From positions 1-64,000 of the forward strand of contig MEOG01000005.1 in NCBI GenBank assembly GCA_001769125.1: a DNA stretch of 64,000 bases, given 5' to 3'. Below are positions 8,903 through 18,889 of the stretch, in pieces. This stretch comes from Bacteroidetes bacterium GWF2_35_48. Lineage in GTDB: Bacteria > Bacteroidota > Bacteroidia > Bacteroidales > GWF2-35-48. The notes below the pieces were generated by a model. The model was not told where the DNA came from. It did not search any database and saw only the letters and a list, made by a program, of their open reading frames with translations. How positions within the stretch are numbered: position 1 is the stretch's first letter; every line of letters starts with the position of its first letter. Made by a program: the position numbers and the translations under genes.

Positions 8903-9916
8903 TTGAAAGATACCGGAAAAATAATCAATTCAAAAGTTCTCGTAACGGGTGGCGCAGGTTTTATCGGATCTAATCTTATTGAAACTTTGATTCAGCAAAA
9001 CAATACAATTGTTTGTCTTGATAATTTTGCCACAGGGAAAAAAGAAAATATTAGTGCATTTCTGAGTAACCCAAACTTTCATTTCATAGAAGGAGACATT
9101 CGCGATATTGAAGCTTGCAGGAAAGCAGTAGCAAATGTTGATCTTGTGCTTCATCAGGCAGCTCTGGGCTCTGTTCCTCGCTCTTTGAAAGACCCAAAAA
9201 CAACCAATGATGTAAATGTAGGAGGTTTTGTAAACATGCTTTTCACTGCAAAAGATGCAGGAATCAAACGCTTTGTGTATGCATCCAGTTCCTCTGTTTA
9301 TGGTGATTCTCCCGATCTCCCCAAAGTTGAAGAGAAAATTGGAACTCCCCTCTCACCTTACGCTGTTTCAAAACTCACTAATGAAATCTACGCACAGAAT
9401 TTTTCAAAAGTGTATGGAATTGAAACAATGGGGCTTCGCTATTTCAATGTATTTGGAAAACGTCAAGACCCAAATGGAGTCTATGCGGCAGTTATTCCAA
9501 AATTTATTGGACTTTTATTAAAAGGAGAAAGCCCTGTTATTTATGGTGACGGATCAAGTTCTAGAGATTTCACTTATGTTGAGAATGTAGTTCAGGCAAA
9601 TCAATTGGCTTCAATAGTGAGCAACAAAGATGCATTAAATACGGTCTATAATATTGCTTATGGAGAAAGTACAACCCTAATTGCACTATTCAACCTTTTA
9701 CAGAATGAGCTTTGTAAATCTTACCCTGAAATAAAAAAAATAAAAGTTGAATTTGCCAAGCAGCGTGATGGAGATATAAAACACTCTATGGCTTCAATAG
9801 CAAAAGTATCTAAACTGTTAGGCTATCATCCAAAATATGATATTACGGCTGGATTAAAACAAGCTTTAGTCTGGTATCTTAACGATGCTAAATTTTTTGA
9901 CACCAAAAATGTTTAG
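8903..9916 (+). CDS. NAD-dependent sugar epimerase, WbpP/UDP-GlcNAc 4-epimerase-like
   Basis: A 337-residue extended short-chain dehydrogenase. It shows the Rossmann motif GGAGFIGSN (residues about 16-24), the catalytic YAVSK pair and the [20 protein letters not shown] segment typical of WbpP/TviC-type UDP-N-acetylhexosamine 4-epimerases. It probably supplies UDP-GalNAc or a uronic derivative for the polysaccharide made downstream. The start is a TTG at 8903: no in-frame ATG precedes the Rossmann fold. It overlaps the flippase gene by 8 bp. The exact substrate cannot be read from sequence. Confidence 0.87.
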   Translation: MKDTGKIINSKVLVTGGAGFIGSNLIETLIQQNNTIVCLDNFATGKKENISAFLSNPNFHFIEGDIRDIEACRKAVANVDLVLHQAALGSVPRSLKDPKTTNDVNVGGFVNMLFTAKDAGIKRFVYASSSSVYGDSPDLPKVEEKIGTPLSPYAVSKLTNEIYAQNFSKVYGIETMGLRYFNVFGKRQDPNGVYAAVIPKFIGLLLKGESPVIYGDGSSSRDFTYVENVVQANQLASIVSNKDALNTVYNIAYGESTTLIALFNLLQNELCKSYPEIKKIKVEFAKQRDGDIKHSMASIAKVSKLLGYHPKYDITAGLKQALVWYLNDAKFFDTKNV

Positions 9917-11192
9917 CCGAATTATCAAATCTGACTTTAATAAAAACGTTTTTACGCTGATGCTGGGAACCGTGTCTGCTCAATTAATCACACTTGCTTT
10001 ATATCCCATATTCAGTCGCATTTTTTCACCTTCCCACTATGCTCTTTTTGGTATATACTTCAGTATATTTTCAATTCTTGAAGTCGTTTCATCTGGGAGA
10101 TATGAACTAGCAGTTGTTGTTCCCGAAAAAGATGAAGAGGCTAAATCACTTGTTGTGGGTGGACTTATTATTTCAGCATTTGTATCGCTGTTCTTTTTTA
10201 TAATTGCTTTATTTTTCAGAAATAATATTGCAATTTTGCTGCATAATGAAGGAATTACTGATTGGTTATTGCTGCTTCCATTTGGCTTGTTTCTTATTTC
10301 TGTATCAAAATTATTTAATTCCTGGCTTATCAGAAAAAAAGCTTTTCGGGCATCTTCAATTAATAAAGTAGCTCAAAAAATTGGAGAGGGTGGCACAGGA
10401 CTCATATTAGGATTAAATAATATTTCAAATGGTCTTGTATGGGGTGATTTTGCAGGGCGGGCAAGCAATGCCCTGATTTCTATAAAACAAGCTTTTGTCA
10501 ATGGGTTTTCATATAAAAAAACAACTAAAACTAATATCTGGTATATTCTCAGGCGATTTTCTGACTATCCAGTTTACAATGCTCTTCCTGCTCTTATAAA
10601 TTCAATATCCGGTATGCTACCCGTATTCATCGTTAGTTCTTTTTACGGTGAAATGGTTTCCGGTTATTTTAATTTCACAAGATTTATTCTTACAGCTCCT
10701 TTTGCTTTTATTGTTACTTCATTATCCCAAGTTTTATCTCAACGAATTGCTGAAAAATGTAATAAAAATGAATCAATATTAGAAGAAATAAAATTACTTG
10801 CAAAAAGATTAAGTATTATTTCTATTTTACTCATAATAATCCTTTATTTTGGAGGCCCTTTTTTATTTGGAATCGTATTTAGTTCTAAGTGGATACCAGC
10901 AGGAGAATATGCAACTATACTTTGTTTTTCTTATGCCATAACTTTAGTAGTTTCTCCATTTACAATTATTCTTGCCTCGATGGAAAAAATTAAAATTTTA
11001 ACAGTTTGGCAGCTTATTTATTTTATAATGATTTTATCTTTATTCTGGTTTGCAAAAATGCCAATTCATCATTTTTTAATAGCGATCACAATCATAGAAA
11101 TATTAGCATATACATTTTATGCATTTTTGTTGATTCGTGTATTAACAAAGTATGAAAAAAATATTTCTCATATCAACAATAATAAATCATGA
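9909..11192 (+). CDS. Polysaccharide flippase, Wzx-like
   Basis: A polytopic membrane protein of about 427 residues with a dozen hydrophobic segments, of the MOP/Wzx superfamily that moves lipid-linked oligosaccharide units across the inner membrane. The N-terminus ([20 protein letters not shown]) and the charged [13 protein letters not shown] loop fit polysaccharide biosynthesis flippases. Two in-frame starts exist, 9885 and 9909. The second is preferred because it reduces the overlap with the epimerase gene to 8 bp. Context in a polysaccharide locus supports the call. Confidence 0.88.
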   Translation: MFSRIIKSDFNKNVFTLMLGTVSAQLITLALYPIFSRIFSPSHYALFGIYFSIFSILEVVSSGRYELAVVVPEKDEEAKSLVVGGLIISAFVSLFFFIIALFFRNNIAILLHNEGITDWLLLLPFGLFLISVSKLFNSWLIRKKAFRASSINKVAQKIGEGGTGLILGLNNISNGLVWGDFAGRASNALISIKQAFVNGFSYKKTTKTNIWYILRRFSDYPVYNALPALINSISGMLPVFIVSSFYGEMVSGYFNFTRFILTAPFAFIVTSLSQVLSQRIAEKCNKNESILEEIKLLAKRLSIISILLIIILYFGGPFLFGIVFSSKWIPAGEYATILCFSYAITLVVSPFTIILASMEKIKILTVWQLIYFIMILSLFWFAKMPIHHFLIAITIIEILAYTFYAFLLIRVLTKYEKNISHINNNKS

Positions 11193-11224
11193 TCATAGTA
11201 AATTTTAAATTTTCATATTTAACA

Positions 11225-11250
11225 TTGTCTTATTATATTAATTAATTTTG
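11225..11250 (+). promoter_or_regulatory. Possible internal promoter before the Wzy-like gene
   Basis: TAATTTTG at 11243-11250 matches the minus-7 consensus and TTG lies at 11225-11227, but the 15-bp spacer is short. It lies in an 89-bp very AT-rich gap within the polysaccharide locus. Confidence 0.35.
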
Positions 11251-11281
11251 ATTAATATTATATTATATTTTAGGCGCTGGT

Positions 11282-12601
11282 ATGACTAATGAATTAACAA
11301 TATCAAAAATTAGGGTACATGGTTTATTTCGCATTAGCGCATTTAAACAACTATTATTATCGCTTTTATTATTGTACTTTCTTAATTTTTTATTAGAGTG
11401 GAATTATTTCTCTTTTGTTTCCCCTTCTTATTCTCAATATAATTTCCCGTTAAATTTTAATTTTATAAAATATATTGAAGTAAAAGTGATGTTACTCATT
11501 TTATCTATTGGAATCTGGCAATTATTTTATCAAAATAAATTTCTTTTCAGTATATTTATCCTCCTTATTTTTTTCTTTTTTATTCCAGCTTCAATCTTAT
11601 TTTCTTATTCAAATTTTTCGAGAGCACCTATATATTCAATATTTTTCATGCTTTTTACAATTTTATGCATTAGCAAGTTGAAAATAAAAATCATATATAT
11701 TCAAATGCCAGAACTATATAAGATTTTAGGTTTATTTACTTTGATACTAATTTTCATAATTCCTTTTATTTACAAATTTGGCTTTTATATAAATATTGAA
11801 AATATATTTTTAAAAGATGTTAATGAAACAAGAAAGATATTTTCATTAAACTGTACAGGGTTATTTGATTATTTTTTTAATTGGCTTTCAAAAGTTATTC
11901 TTCCTGTGTCATTCATATATTTTCTCATAAAAAAGAAATATTTTCTATCAATATTTGCTATCTCCTGTTTGTTTTATTTATATTTTATTTCTGGCAATAG
12001 AATAACATATTTAACCTGCTTTGCTATGTTCTTTTTTTATGTATTTGGAAAAACATTTTCGGAAAAAATTTTATGGTTTTTAGCTATTGTAATACTTGTT
12101 CTTTTATGCTTACCGCTTATTGATAGTCTATTTTATAATTCTCCAATAATGCAGGGAACTTTTGTAATGAGAATGTTATTTTTTCCATCTCTATTAAATC
12201 ACTACTATTTTGATTTCTTTGCAGGCAGACCGTTGTTTTTTGCAGAAAGCCAATTTTTCAATTTATTAGTTCCTAACCCCTATTCAATGAAAATTGGTCA
12301 TTTAATATCACAAACATATTTTAATACATTAAACATGTATGCAAATAATGGAATTGTAAGTGATGGGTTTATGAACTTAGGATTTTTCGGAGTATTTTTA
12401 AACTCTATTATTCTATCTATTATTTTTCTTTTTTTTGGATCAATAAAAATTGATACCAGCTTTTTTGGATACTTCATTGTTTTAATTTTTTTATTATTAA
12501 GCACACCGATGTTCACTGTTATAAATACCTCCGGTTTGTGGCTTATGTTTCTTCTTGCATTAATATTAAAAGATAACAAAAAAGTAATCCCAGCGACTTA
12601 A
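11282..12601 (+). CDS. Wzy-like polysaccharide polymerase (membrane protein)
   Basis: A 439-residue integral membrane protein with about 11 hydrophobic segments and a large loop around residues 290-360 (including FFAGRPLFFAESQFFN and the NMYANNGIVSDGFMNLG stretch). Such a loop and the motif GFMNLGFFGVF near the C-terminus are common in O-antigen and capsule polymerases, which otherwise share little sequence. The gene is markedly AT-rich compared with the flanking housekeeping genes, as is usual for serotype-specific genes. Assignment rests on topology and neighbours. Confidence 0.7.
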   Translation: MTNELTISKIRVHGLFRISAFKQLLLSLLLLYFLNFLLEWNYFSFVSPSYSQYNFPLNFNFIKYIEVKVMLLILSIGIWQLFYQNKFLFSIFILLIFFFFIPASILFSYSNFSRAPIYSIFFMLFTILCISKLKIKIIYIQMPELYKILGLFTLILIFIIPFIYKFGFYINIENIFLKDVNETRKIFSLNCTGLFDYFFNWLSKVILPVSFIYFLIKKKYFLSIFAISCLFYLYFISGNRITYLTCFAMFFFYVFGKTFSEKILWFLAIVILVLLCLPLIDSLFYNSPIMQGTFVMRMLFFPSLLNHYYFDFFAGRPLFFAESQFFNLLVPNPYSMKIGHLISQTYFNTLNMYANNGIVSDGFMNLGFFGVFLNSIILSIIFLFFGSIKIDTSFFGYFIVLIFLLLSTPMFTVINTSGLWLMFLLALILKDNKKVIPAT

Positions 12602-12612
12602 TTTATAATTTT

Positions 12613-13797
12613 ATGAAAATTGTTTTAGTTACCGTTTGGTTTTCAGAGAAAATGGGATACATAGAAAATTGTCTCCCTAAAGCTCTCACTTTTTTAGGTC
12701 ATGAAGTTCATGTAATTTCTTCTACAGCACAAGTTAATTATAATGATCCTATCTATAATGAAACTTTTAGTAAATTTTTAGGACCAGCAATTGTTTCGGA
12801 ATGTAAAAAAGAATTTAACGGTTATACGTTGTATCGGTTACCTTTTAAAGTAGTTCAAAGAAAAATTATTATTAAAGGGTTAAATGAATTAATTCACGAA
12901 ATAAAACCGGACATTGTTCAGACATTTGATCCAATAGCATTTGTAAATCTGCAATTAGTCCATGCTAAATTTTATACAAAATTCAAGCTCTTTACTGCTA
13001 ATCACACAACCTTTTCTGTATTTCCGCTTTTAACTGAGAAATATGGACTAGTAAAAAGATTTGGATTTTGGTTAACACGGACATTTCCAAGTATGATTCA
13101 AAACAAATTTGTTGAGCGGTCTTATCCTGCTACTATTGATTGTGAAGCATTATCATTAAAATATTATGGATTGCCAAAAGAAAAATCGTTGGTATTACCT
13201 TTAGGTGTTGACACCATTCTTTTTCATCCAATAATTAATGAACAAGATACAAAAGAAAGATTACAAATCAGAAATGAATTTGGTTATTCAGACAATGATA
13301 TTGTATGTATTTATACAGGGAAATTTACTAAGGGAAAAAATCCACTTTGTTTAGCAAAAGCTATAGAAATGTTAAATAATAAAAACGAATCTTTTAAAGG
13401 TTTGTTTTTCGGTGATGGTGAACAAATAGATGAAATAAAGAAAATAAAAAATTGTAAGGTTTTTAGTTATGTTCCGTTTTTTGAACTTGACAAATTTTAC
13501 AGAGCATCAGATATTGGCGTTTGGCCAACTCAAGAGTCAACCAGTATGTTAGATGCCGCAGCGTGTGGTTTGCCAATAGTTATAAGCAATACGGTTAAAG
13601 CAAAAGAAAGAGTTGACGGAAATGGATTAACCTATTTAGAAAATAATGCAACTGATTTATGTGATGCTTTATTAAAACTAAAAGATAAAAAACTAAGAGA
13701 AAAATTAGGCAATAACGGAATTATTAAAATCAGAGATAATTATAGTTGGATAAAAATGGCGAATCTGAGAGTAGATGATTATATGAAATTTATATAA
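12613..13797 (+). CDS. Glycosyltransferase family 4 (GT-B fold)
   Basis: A 394-residue retaining glycosyltransferase. The N-terminal acceptor domain shows KPDIVQTFDP and the C-terminal GT1/GT4 donor domain shows VCIYTGKFTKGKNP, the linker LPLGVDTILFHP, and the donor-site stretch GVWPTQESTSMLDAAACGLP with a Glu in the EX7E-like position. It probably acts on the cytoplasmic face, adding one sugar to the lipid-linked unit. It lies 11 bp after the Wzy-like gene. Donor and acceptor are unknown. Confidence 0.88.
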   Translation: MKIVLVTVWFSEKMGYIENCLPKALTFLGHEVHVISSTAQVNYNDPIYNETFSKFLGPAIVSECKKEFNGYTLYRLPFKVVQRKIIIKGLNELIHEIKPDIVQTFDPIAFVNLQLVHAKFYTKFKLFTANHTTFSVFPLLTEKYGLVKRFGFWLTRTFPSMIQNKFVERSYPATIDCEALSLKYYGLPKEKSLVLPLGVDTILFHPIINEQDTKERLQIRNEFGYSDNDIVCIYTGKFTKGKNPLCLAKAIEMLNNKNESFKGLFFGDGEQIDEIKKIKNCKVFSYVPFFELDKFYRASDIGVWPTQESTSMLDAAACGLPIVISNTVKAKERVDGNGLTYLENNATDLCDALLKLKDKKLREKLGNNGIIKIRDNYSWIKMANLRVDDYMKFI

Positions 13798-13819
13798 CTA
13801 AAGTATTTTTCACTTGTTT

Positions 13820-14599
13820 ATGAATAGTAATTTAAGAAAACATATAAGACATTATACTCTTAATCTTTTATCATTAATGTCGAAACCCAAACCTGGTGTT
13901 CACATTTTAAATGGCCATTTTCTTAGTTTGAATAATTCAACTTCGAATATAGTATTCAAAATTTTATTAGAAAAATTAATTAAAAATGGAATTAATCTGA
14001 TTAACATTCAGGACGCCTGTGATAAAATCATAAATAAATCTTTTTCTATTAAAAATTGTGAAGTTGCATTTACTTTCGATGACGGATTTGAAGAGTGTTT
14101 TACAAAAATTGCTCCGGTTTTAGACAGCTATAATTTGAAAGCTGCATTTTTTGTTAATCCTGGATTTATTGATGGAAATGAAAATTACAGACAAAATTTT
14201 TTGAAAAATATTGTTTGTATAAATTCTCCAAAAAATCCGATGAGCTGGAATCAATTAATTAAATTAAAAAATAATAATCATATAATTGGAGCACATACTT
14301 TAGACCATCAGAGACTACAAGCTGCACCTGAAGCAGAAACACAAATAGTAAAATGCAAAGAATTAATTCAAGAAAAAACAAATGGTACTTGTGATTACTT
14401 TGCTTTTCCTTACGGTCGGTTAGAAGATTTTGACGAACTCTCCTTACAAATCGCTTCAAAGTATTATAAATTTATTTTTAGCCAAAGCGACTATCGAAAT
14501 TATTTTTCATTTCAAGGGAAGGTGATTAACAGACGACACTTTGAATGTGATTGGCCTCACAGACATGTCTTATATTTTTTAAAGTCAAAGTCTATCTAA
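13820..14599 (+). CDS. Polysaccharide deacetylase (NodB-like)
   Basis: About 260 residues with the NodB homology signatures: FTFDDGFEE (metal and catalytic Asp pair, near residue 84), the GAHTLDHQRL His motif (near 155-165) and FPYGR (near 196). These enzymes remove N- or O-acetyl groups from amino-sugar polymers or precursors. No signal peptide is visible, suggesting action on a cytoplasmic lipid-linked or nucleotide-sugar intermediate, or unusual export. ATG 13820 is preferred over a TTG two codons upstream. It abuts the next glycosyltransferase gene with no gap. Confidence 0.87.
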   Translation: MNSNLRKHIRHYTLNLLSLMSKPKPGVHILNGHFLSLNNSTSNIVFKILLEKLIKNGINLINIQDACDKIINKSFSIKNCEVAFTFDDGFEECFTKIAPVLDSYNLKAAFFVNPGFIDGNENYRQNFLKNIVCINSPKNPMSWNQLIKLKNNNHIIGAHTLDHQRLQAAPEAETQIVKCKELIQEKTNGTCDYFAFPYGRLEDFDELSLQIASKYYKFIFSQSDYRNYFSFQGKVINRRHFECDWPHRHVLYFLKSKSI

Positions 14600-15652
14600 A
14601 TGAAAAAATATATTGACATCTTGATTTGGGGAGAATTTATTCCAAATACTCAGACAGGAATAAGTATATCTAATTCAAATATTTTAAATGTTTTAAATAA
14701 AAATAATAATAAAATTGAAATCATTGAAGAGTATTCCTGGAAACTTTCATCTATCAAAAAAATGTTATATTGTTTCTTATTACTCAAAAAACATGTAACA
14801 ACCTTATTCCATTTTAAACCCAAGCATTTCTATTTTAATATTCCGCTTAGTAAATTCGGCTTATTTAAATTACTAATCATACTTCCAGTTGCACGTCTTT
14901 TTTCACATAAAACTTGTTTCACAGGGCATTTACACAGAGGAGACATTCTTCCTTTTTATAATAAATCTGTTTTAAATAAATTTCTTTTTCGGTTAATCAT
15001 GACTTTAATTGACCGAATAATTGTCTTGTCAGATATATATTCTGAACAAATGAAAAAAATCGGATTTAAAAAGAAAATAAAAATTCTTCATAACACATCA
15101 GGAATAGAAGAAACAAAATTCGAAAATCAAAAAAACTATACGAAAAATTTTCTTTACTTAACAAATTACATTAAGAGCAAAGGGATAGTTGAATTAATCG
15201 AATGCTTTGCTGATAGCGAGCTACAATCATTTTCATTAGATACTTTTGGCAATATTTACGAACCCAAAACTTACGATGAAATATTGGCTAAAAAAACTCA
15301 AAACATTACTATTCATGGACCTATCACAAGGGAACAATTAAAATCAACTTTAAAGAAATTTGATGCACTGATTCTTCCTTCATGGAATGAAGGTCAACCG
15401 ATAATACTTTTAGAAGCTATCTCAATCGGCTTACCAGTTATAGCAACAAATGTAGGAGATATTCGAAATATTTCCGGGAGTGATTATCCTTTTATTTTTG
15501 AATCACATTCTGTAGAATCTCTAAAAAAAACAATATTTGAATTTAATAATTACACAGACAAAAATAAATTAGGAGAAAAATTATTTCAGCATTATCAGAC
15601 AAATTTTTCAAATAAAATATTTTTCAGAAATGTTACGGATTTATTTAAATAA
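14600..15652 (+). CDS. Glycosyltransferase family 4
   Basis: A 350-residue GT-B glycosyltransferase. The donor-binding half shows FDALILPSWNEGQPIILLEA and SIGLPVIATNVGDI, the classic GT4 nucleotide-sugar site with its Glu pair. The N-terminus (DILIWGEFIPNTQTGISISN) resembles transferases that act early in capsule units. The ATG directly follows the preceding stop codon, indicating translational coupling with the deacetylase. The sugar specificity is not evident. Confidence 0.88.
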   Translation: MKKYIDILIWGEFIPNTQTGISISNSNILNVLNKNNNKIEIIEEYSWKLSSIKKMLYCFLLLKKHVTTLFHFKPKHFYFNIPLSKFGLFKLLIILPVARLFSHKTCFTGHLHRGDILPFYNKSVLNKFLFRLIMTLIDRIIVLSDIYSEQMKKIGFKKKIKILHNTSGIEETKFENQKNYTKNFLYLTNYIKSKGIVELIECFADSELQSFSLDTFGNIYEPKTYDEILAKKTQNITIHGPITREQLKSTLKKFDALILPSWNEGQPIILLEAISIGLPVIATNVGDIRNISGSDYPFIFESHSVESLKKTIFEFNNYTDKNKLGEKLFQHYQTNFSNKIFFRNVTDLFK

Positions 15653-15665
15653 TCTTTAAAAATAT

Positions 15666-16367
15666 ATGGGAAGCATTATATCATGTGCTAAGAAAAATAT
15701 AAAAATCATATTGAGGAAAGCATATCCTTTTAAATGTGAAATCAAAAAAACAAAAAAATGGTATGGAAATGAATATGGCGGTTTTTTTGTCGCACCTGAT
15801 TGTCTTAACAAAGACAGCATCGTATACTCATTCGGTATTGGTGAAGATATTTCATTTGATACCGAAATTATAAACCAAATTAAATGCTCTGTTCATGGAT
15901 TTGACCCAACCCCAAAATCTATTAACTGGGTAAAAAATAATACTCAGATTCCTTCTGGCTTTTTTTTTCATGAATATGGTATTGATAAAAAAGATGGTGT
16001 TGCAACTTTTTATTTACCTAAAAACACAAATTATGTAAGCGGTAGCATTGTAAAAGGTTCTGAAAGAACTTCAGAGGGTATTGAAGTTCAAATGAAAAGT
16101 CTTAAAACTATTTGTCAGGAATTAGGACATGATTGTATTGATATTTTAAAAATGGATATTGAAGGTGCTGAATATTCTGTGATTCCAGAAATTCTTTCTT
16201 CTTGCATTAAAATAAAACAAATTCTGATTGAATTTCACTACAGATTTTTTGAAGATGGTTTTAATAAAAATAAGGAAATAATAGCGCTGCTGAAAAAAAA
16301 TGGATTTAAAATTTTTGCAGTATCTGATTCTCTGGAAGAGGTTTCTTTTATAAATGAAAATTTATGA
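15666..16367 (+). CDS. FkbM-family methyltransferase
   Basis: A 233-residue SAM-dependent methyltransferase. VYSFGIGEDISFDTEI stands at the SAM-binding loop, VHGFDPTPKSINW carries the acidic residue for the ribose, and DILKMDIEGAEYSVI is the FkbM hallmark. Family members O-methylate sugars or natural products. Here it probably modifies a residue of the exported polysaccharide. It lies in the same direction 13 bp after the glycosyltransferase gene. Confidence 0.9.
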   Translation: MGSIISCAKKNIKIILRKAYPFKCEIKKTKKWYGNEYGGFFVAPDCLNKDSIVYSFGIGEDISFDTEIINQIKCSVHGFDPTPKSINWVKNNTQIPSGFFFHEYGIDKKDGVATFYLPKNTNYVSGSIVKGSERTSEGIEVQMKSLKTICQELGHDCIDILKMDIEGAEYSVIPEILSSCIKIKQILIEFHYRFFEDGFNKNKEIIALLKKNGFKIFAVSDSLEEVSFINENL

Positions 16368-16371
16368 TATA

Positions 16372-16379
16372 TATATTTG
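16372..16379 (+). promoter_or_regulatory. Possible minus-7 box before the acyltransferase pair
   Basis: TATATTTG matches the minus-7 consensus 74 bp upstream of the MBOAT gene, but no TTG is found at the proper distance. It could give the acetylation pair separate expression. Confidence 0.3.
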
Positions 16380-16453
16380 ATCCCTTTAATCAATCTAATA
16401 ACATTGATCCGGGGGCAAACAAAATAAAGAAATAACAAAAACTTATCTGATCA

Positions 16454-17893
16454 ATGCTATTTAATTCTTTACAGTTTGCTTTCTTTTTTCCATTAGTAAC
16501 TTTATTATATTTTGCATTACCTCATAAACTAAGGTGGGCATTGTTACTCGGAGCAAGTTGTATATTCTATATGGCTTTCATTCCTTCTTATATTTTAATT
16601 TTAGTTGCAACTATTATTGTAGACTATATTGCCGGAATATATATTGAAAAAGAAAAAGGACCAAAACGAAGACTATACCTGATCATCAGTATCATCACGA
16701 ATATTGGGTTTCTTGCTTTTTTTAAATATTTTAATTTTTTAAATTCCAATGTCGCCGCAATAGCTCATTTTCTTGATTGGAATTATTCCATTGAAGCATT
16801 AAGTATAATTCTCCCTGTAGGATTATCATTTCATACATTTCAAGCAATGAGTTATACTATTGAAGTTTATAGAGGAACTCAAAAAGCTGAATACCATTTT
16901 GGAATTTATGCACTGTATGTTATGTTCTATCCTCAGCTTGTTGCAGGGCCAATTGAAAGACCACAAAATTTGATACATCAATTTTATGAAAAACATACTT
17001 TCGATTATCAACGGGTAACAGATGGACTAAAATTAATGTTATGGGGATTCTTTAAAAAAATGGTTATTGCTGACAGGCTTTCATTGTATGTGAATCAAGT
17101 ATACAATAATCCAGATCAATATTCCGGATTCCCAGTATTACTCGCTACATATTTATTTGCATTTCAAATTTTTTGCGATTTCTCAGGATATTCAGATATA
17201 GCAATAGGCTCAGCAAAAATTATGGGGTTTAAATTAATGGACAATTTTAATACTCCTTACTTTGCAAAAACGATTAAAGAATTCTGGAAAAGATGGCATA
17301 TTTCGCTCTCAACATGGTTTAGAGATTATCTATATATTTCTCTCGGCGGAAACCGGGTAATAAAATGGAAAATGCAATTTAACCTATTTATAGTTTTCAT
17401 GATCAGTGGTCTTTGGCATGGGGCAAACTGGACATTTGTTTTATGGGGATCATTACATGGATTTTATATTATTTCAGCTATATGGTTAAAAAATATTAAA
17501 GTCAAAATAAATAATTTTTTCAACTTAGATTGTTCATCAAAACTGATTAAGGTCTTTGATATTTTTGTTACATTTCATTTAGTTTGTTTATCGTGGATCT
17601 TTTTTAGAGCCGATACGATCAGCAATGCTTTTAAAATTATTAAAAACACATTTTCATTCAACAGTAATTTTTGGAATTTGAATATTCCCATCACAATTAA
17701 TGAGCTGGCTTACTCGCTATTTTTCATTTTTCTTATGGAATTAATTCACTTCCTACAGCGTAAAAGCTCATTAATTCAGGTAATAAATCAAAAGTCAACT
17801 GCAATCAGATGGCTGACTTATTGTATTTTTATTTGGTTAATTTTTATTTTTGGAGAATTCGGTAATCAACAATTCATATATTTTCAATTCTAA
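16454..17893 (+). CDS. MBOAT family O-acyltransferase (AlgI/PatA-like)
   Basis: A 479-residue multi-pass membrane protein of the AlgI branch of MBOAT enzymes, which pass acetyl groups from the cytoplasm to a periplasmic polysaccharide acetylation partner. Clear signatures are FWKRWHISLSTWFRDYLYI, SLGGNR and GLWHGANWTFVLWG with the catalytic His (about residue 320). Ten or more membrane segments are visible. It is followed after 6 bp by an SGNH-type partner, the standard two-gene acetylation module, so the polymer is probably O-acetylated. Confidence 0.94.
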   Translation: MLFNSLQFAFFFPLVTLLYFALPHKLRWALLLGASCIFYMAFIPSYILILVATIIVDYIAGIYIEKEKGPKRRLYLIISIITNIGFLAFFKYFNFLNSNVAAIAHFLDWNYSIEALSIILPVGLSFHTFQAMSYTIEVYRGTQKAEYHFGIYALYVMFYPQLVAGPIERPQNLIHQFYEKHTFDYQRVTDGLKLMLWGFFKKMVIADRLSLYVNQVYNNPDQYSGFPVLLATYLFAFQIFCDFSGYSDIAIGSAKIMGFKLMDNFNTPYFAKTIKEFWKRWHISLSTWFRDYLYISLGGNRVIKWKMQFNLFIVFMISGLWHGANWTFVLWGSLHGFYIISAIWLKNIKVKINNFFNLDCSSKLIKVFDIFVTFHLVCLSWIFFRADTISNAFKIIKNTFSFNSNFWNLNIPITINELAYSLFFIFLMELIHFLQRKSSLIQVINQKSTAIRWLTYCIFIWLIFIFGEFGNQQFIYFQF

Positions 17894-17899
17894 GTAATA

Positions 17900-18802
17900 A
17901 TGAAGAAATTTTTTACAAAACTTTTTCTATTTACAGGACTTCAATTAATGATTATCTCTGCAATATTTGCTTACCTCATTATTCAGGACAAAAATTTAAA
18001 TTATCCACAAGGCAAAACTGAATCAGCATTAATATCTATTCCGGAAAATATTAATACAGATATTCTAATAATGGGATCGTCACATGGCAGAATGTTTTCA
18101 CGAAATAAGAATCATGAAACAGTTGAAAAAATCTTAAAAAAACAAATTATTAATATCGGGGCTTCGGCAGCAGGAGTAGTTCCAGAAAAACTTTTTCTTA
18201 AATATTTTTTTTATAAAAATAACTCAGCAAAAACTATATTATACATTATCGATCCTTTTGTATTCTCAACATCTAAATGGAACGAAGACCTATATTTTCT
18301 AGCTGAAGAACCATTTAAGCTAGATTTCTTCTTTTTAACTCTGTTTTCCAATGTCAGTATTGATGTTAAATATAATTATATCAAATCAAAATTTAAGCAT
18401 GACTGGCATGAATACAATGCATCCCGTATGCCTGTTACAACTGATAGTCTTTCAACTCCAGACTCCTCATCTATCAATTCCCGAATTAAGGCAATTTACC
18501 CTGATGGTTTGAACCTAATAACATTTAAAAAATATGATAATTATTTACAAGAAATCGTCCAAATTGCAAGGGATCATAACACTCAGATAATATTCATCAT
18601 TCCACCTTCTCTTTTAGGTAAGCAGCCCCTTACAGATGAATTAATAAAATCATTACAAAATTTACATACTAAATATGGTTATAAATACTACGATTTTTCA
18701 CTTTCAATACCAAATTCATACTATTACTACAATCACGATCATTTGAATAATAACGGAATAAAATATTTCACTGAAAAATTTATCATCCAAACCATTCTAT
18801 AA
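17900..18802 (+). CDS. Periplasmic SGNH-like O-acetylation partner
   Basis: A 300-residue protein with an N-terminal membrane anchor (about residues 8-28) and an SGNH/AlgJ-DltD type core: ILIMGSSHGRM holds the nucleophile Ser block, and DHLNNNGIKYF near the C-terminus supplies the Asp-x-x-His-like pair (D-H-L). Pairing with the MBOAT gene 6 bp upstream argues that it takes acetyl from the membrane enzyme and puts it on the polysaccharide in the periplasm. A role as plain esterase is less likely given the context. Confidence 0.78.
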   Translation: MKKFFTKLFLFTGLQLMIISAIFAYLIIQDKNLNYPQGKTESALISIPENINTDILIMGSSHGRMFSRNKNHETVEKILKKQIINIGASAAGVVPEKLFLKYFFYKNNSAKTILYIIDPFVFSTSKWNEDLYFLAEEPFKLDFFFLTLFSNVSIDVKYNYIKSKFKHDWHEYNASRMPVTTDSLSTPDSSSINSRIKAIYPDGLNLITFKKYDNYLQEIVQIARDHNTQIIFIIPPSLLGKQPLTDELIKSLQNLHTKYGYKYYDFSLSIPNSYYYYNHDHLNNNGIKYFTEKFIIQTIL

Positions 18803-18841
18803 AAACATTTATTTTGAATAAGAAGAAACAGGTTTTAAAAC

Positions 18842-18849
18842 TATATTTG
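18842..18849 (+). promoter_or_regulatory. Possible promoter before the GT2 gene
   Basis: TATATTTG at 18842-18849 is an exact minus-7 match. The nearest TTG, 18814-18816, is 25 bp away, longer than usual. It lies in the 87-bp gap before a GTG-initiated gene and may start a second transcript covering the last four plus-strand genes of the locus. Confidence 0.4.
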
Positions 18850-18889
18850 CATTTTACAATTTCAGAAAAAAAATATTAATAAATTTCAA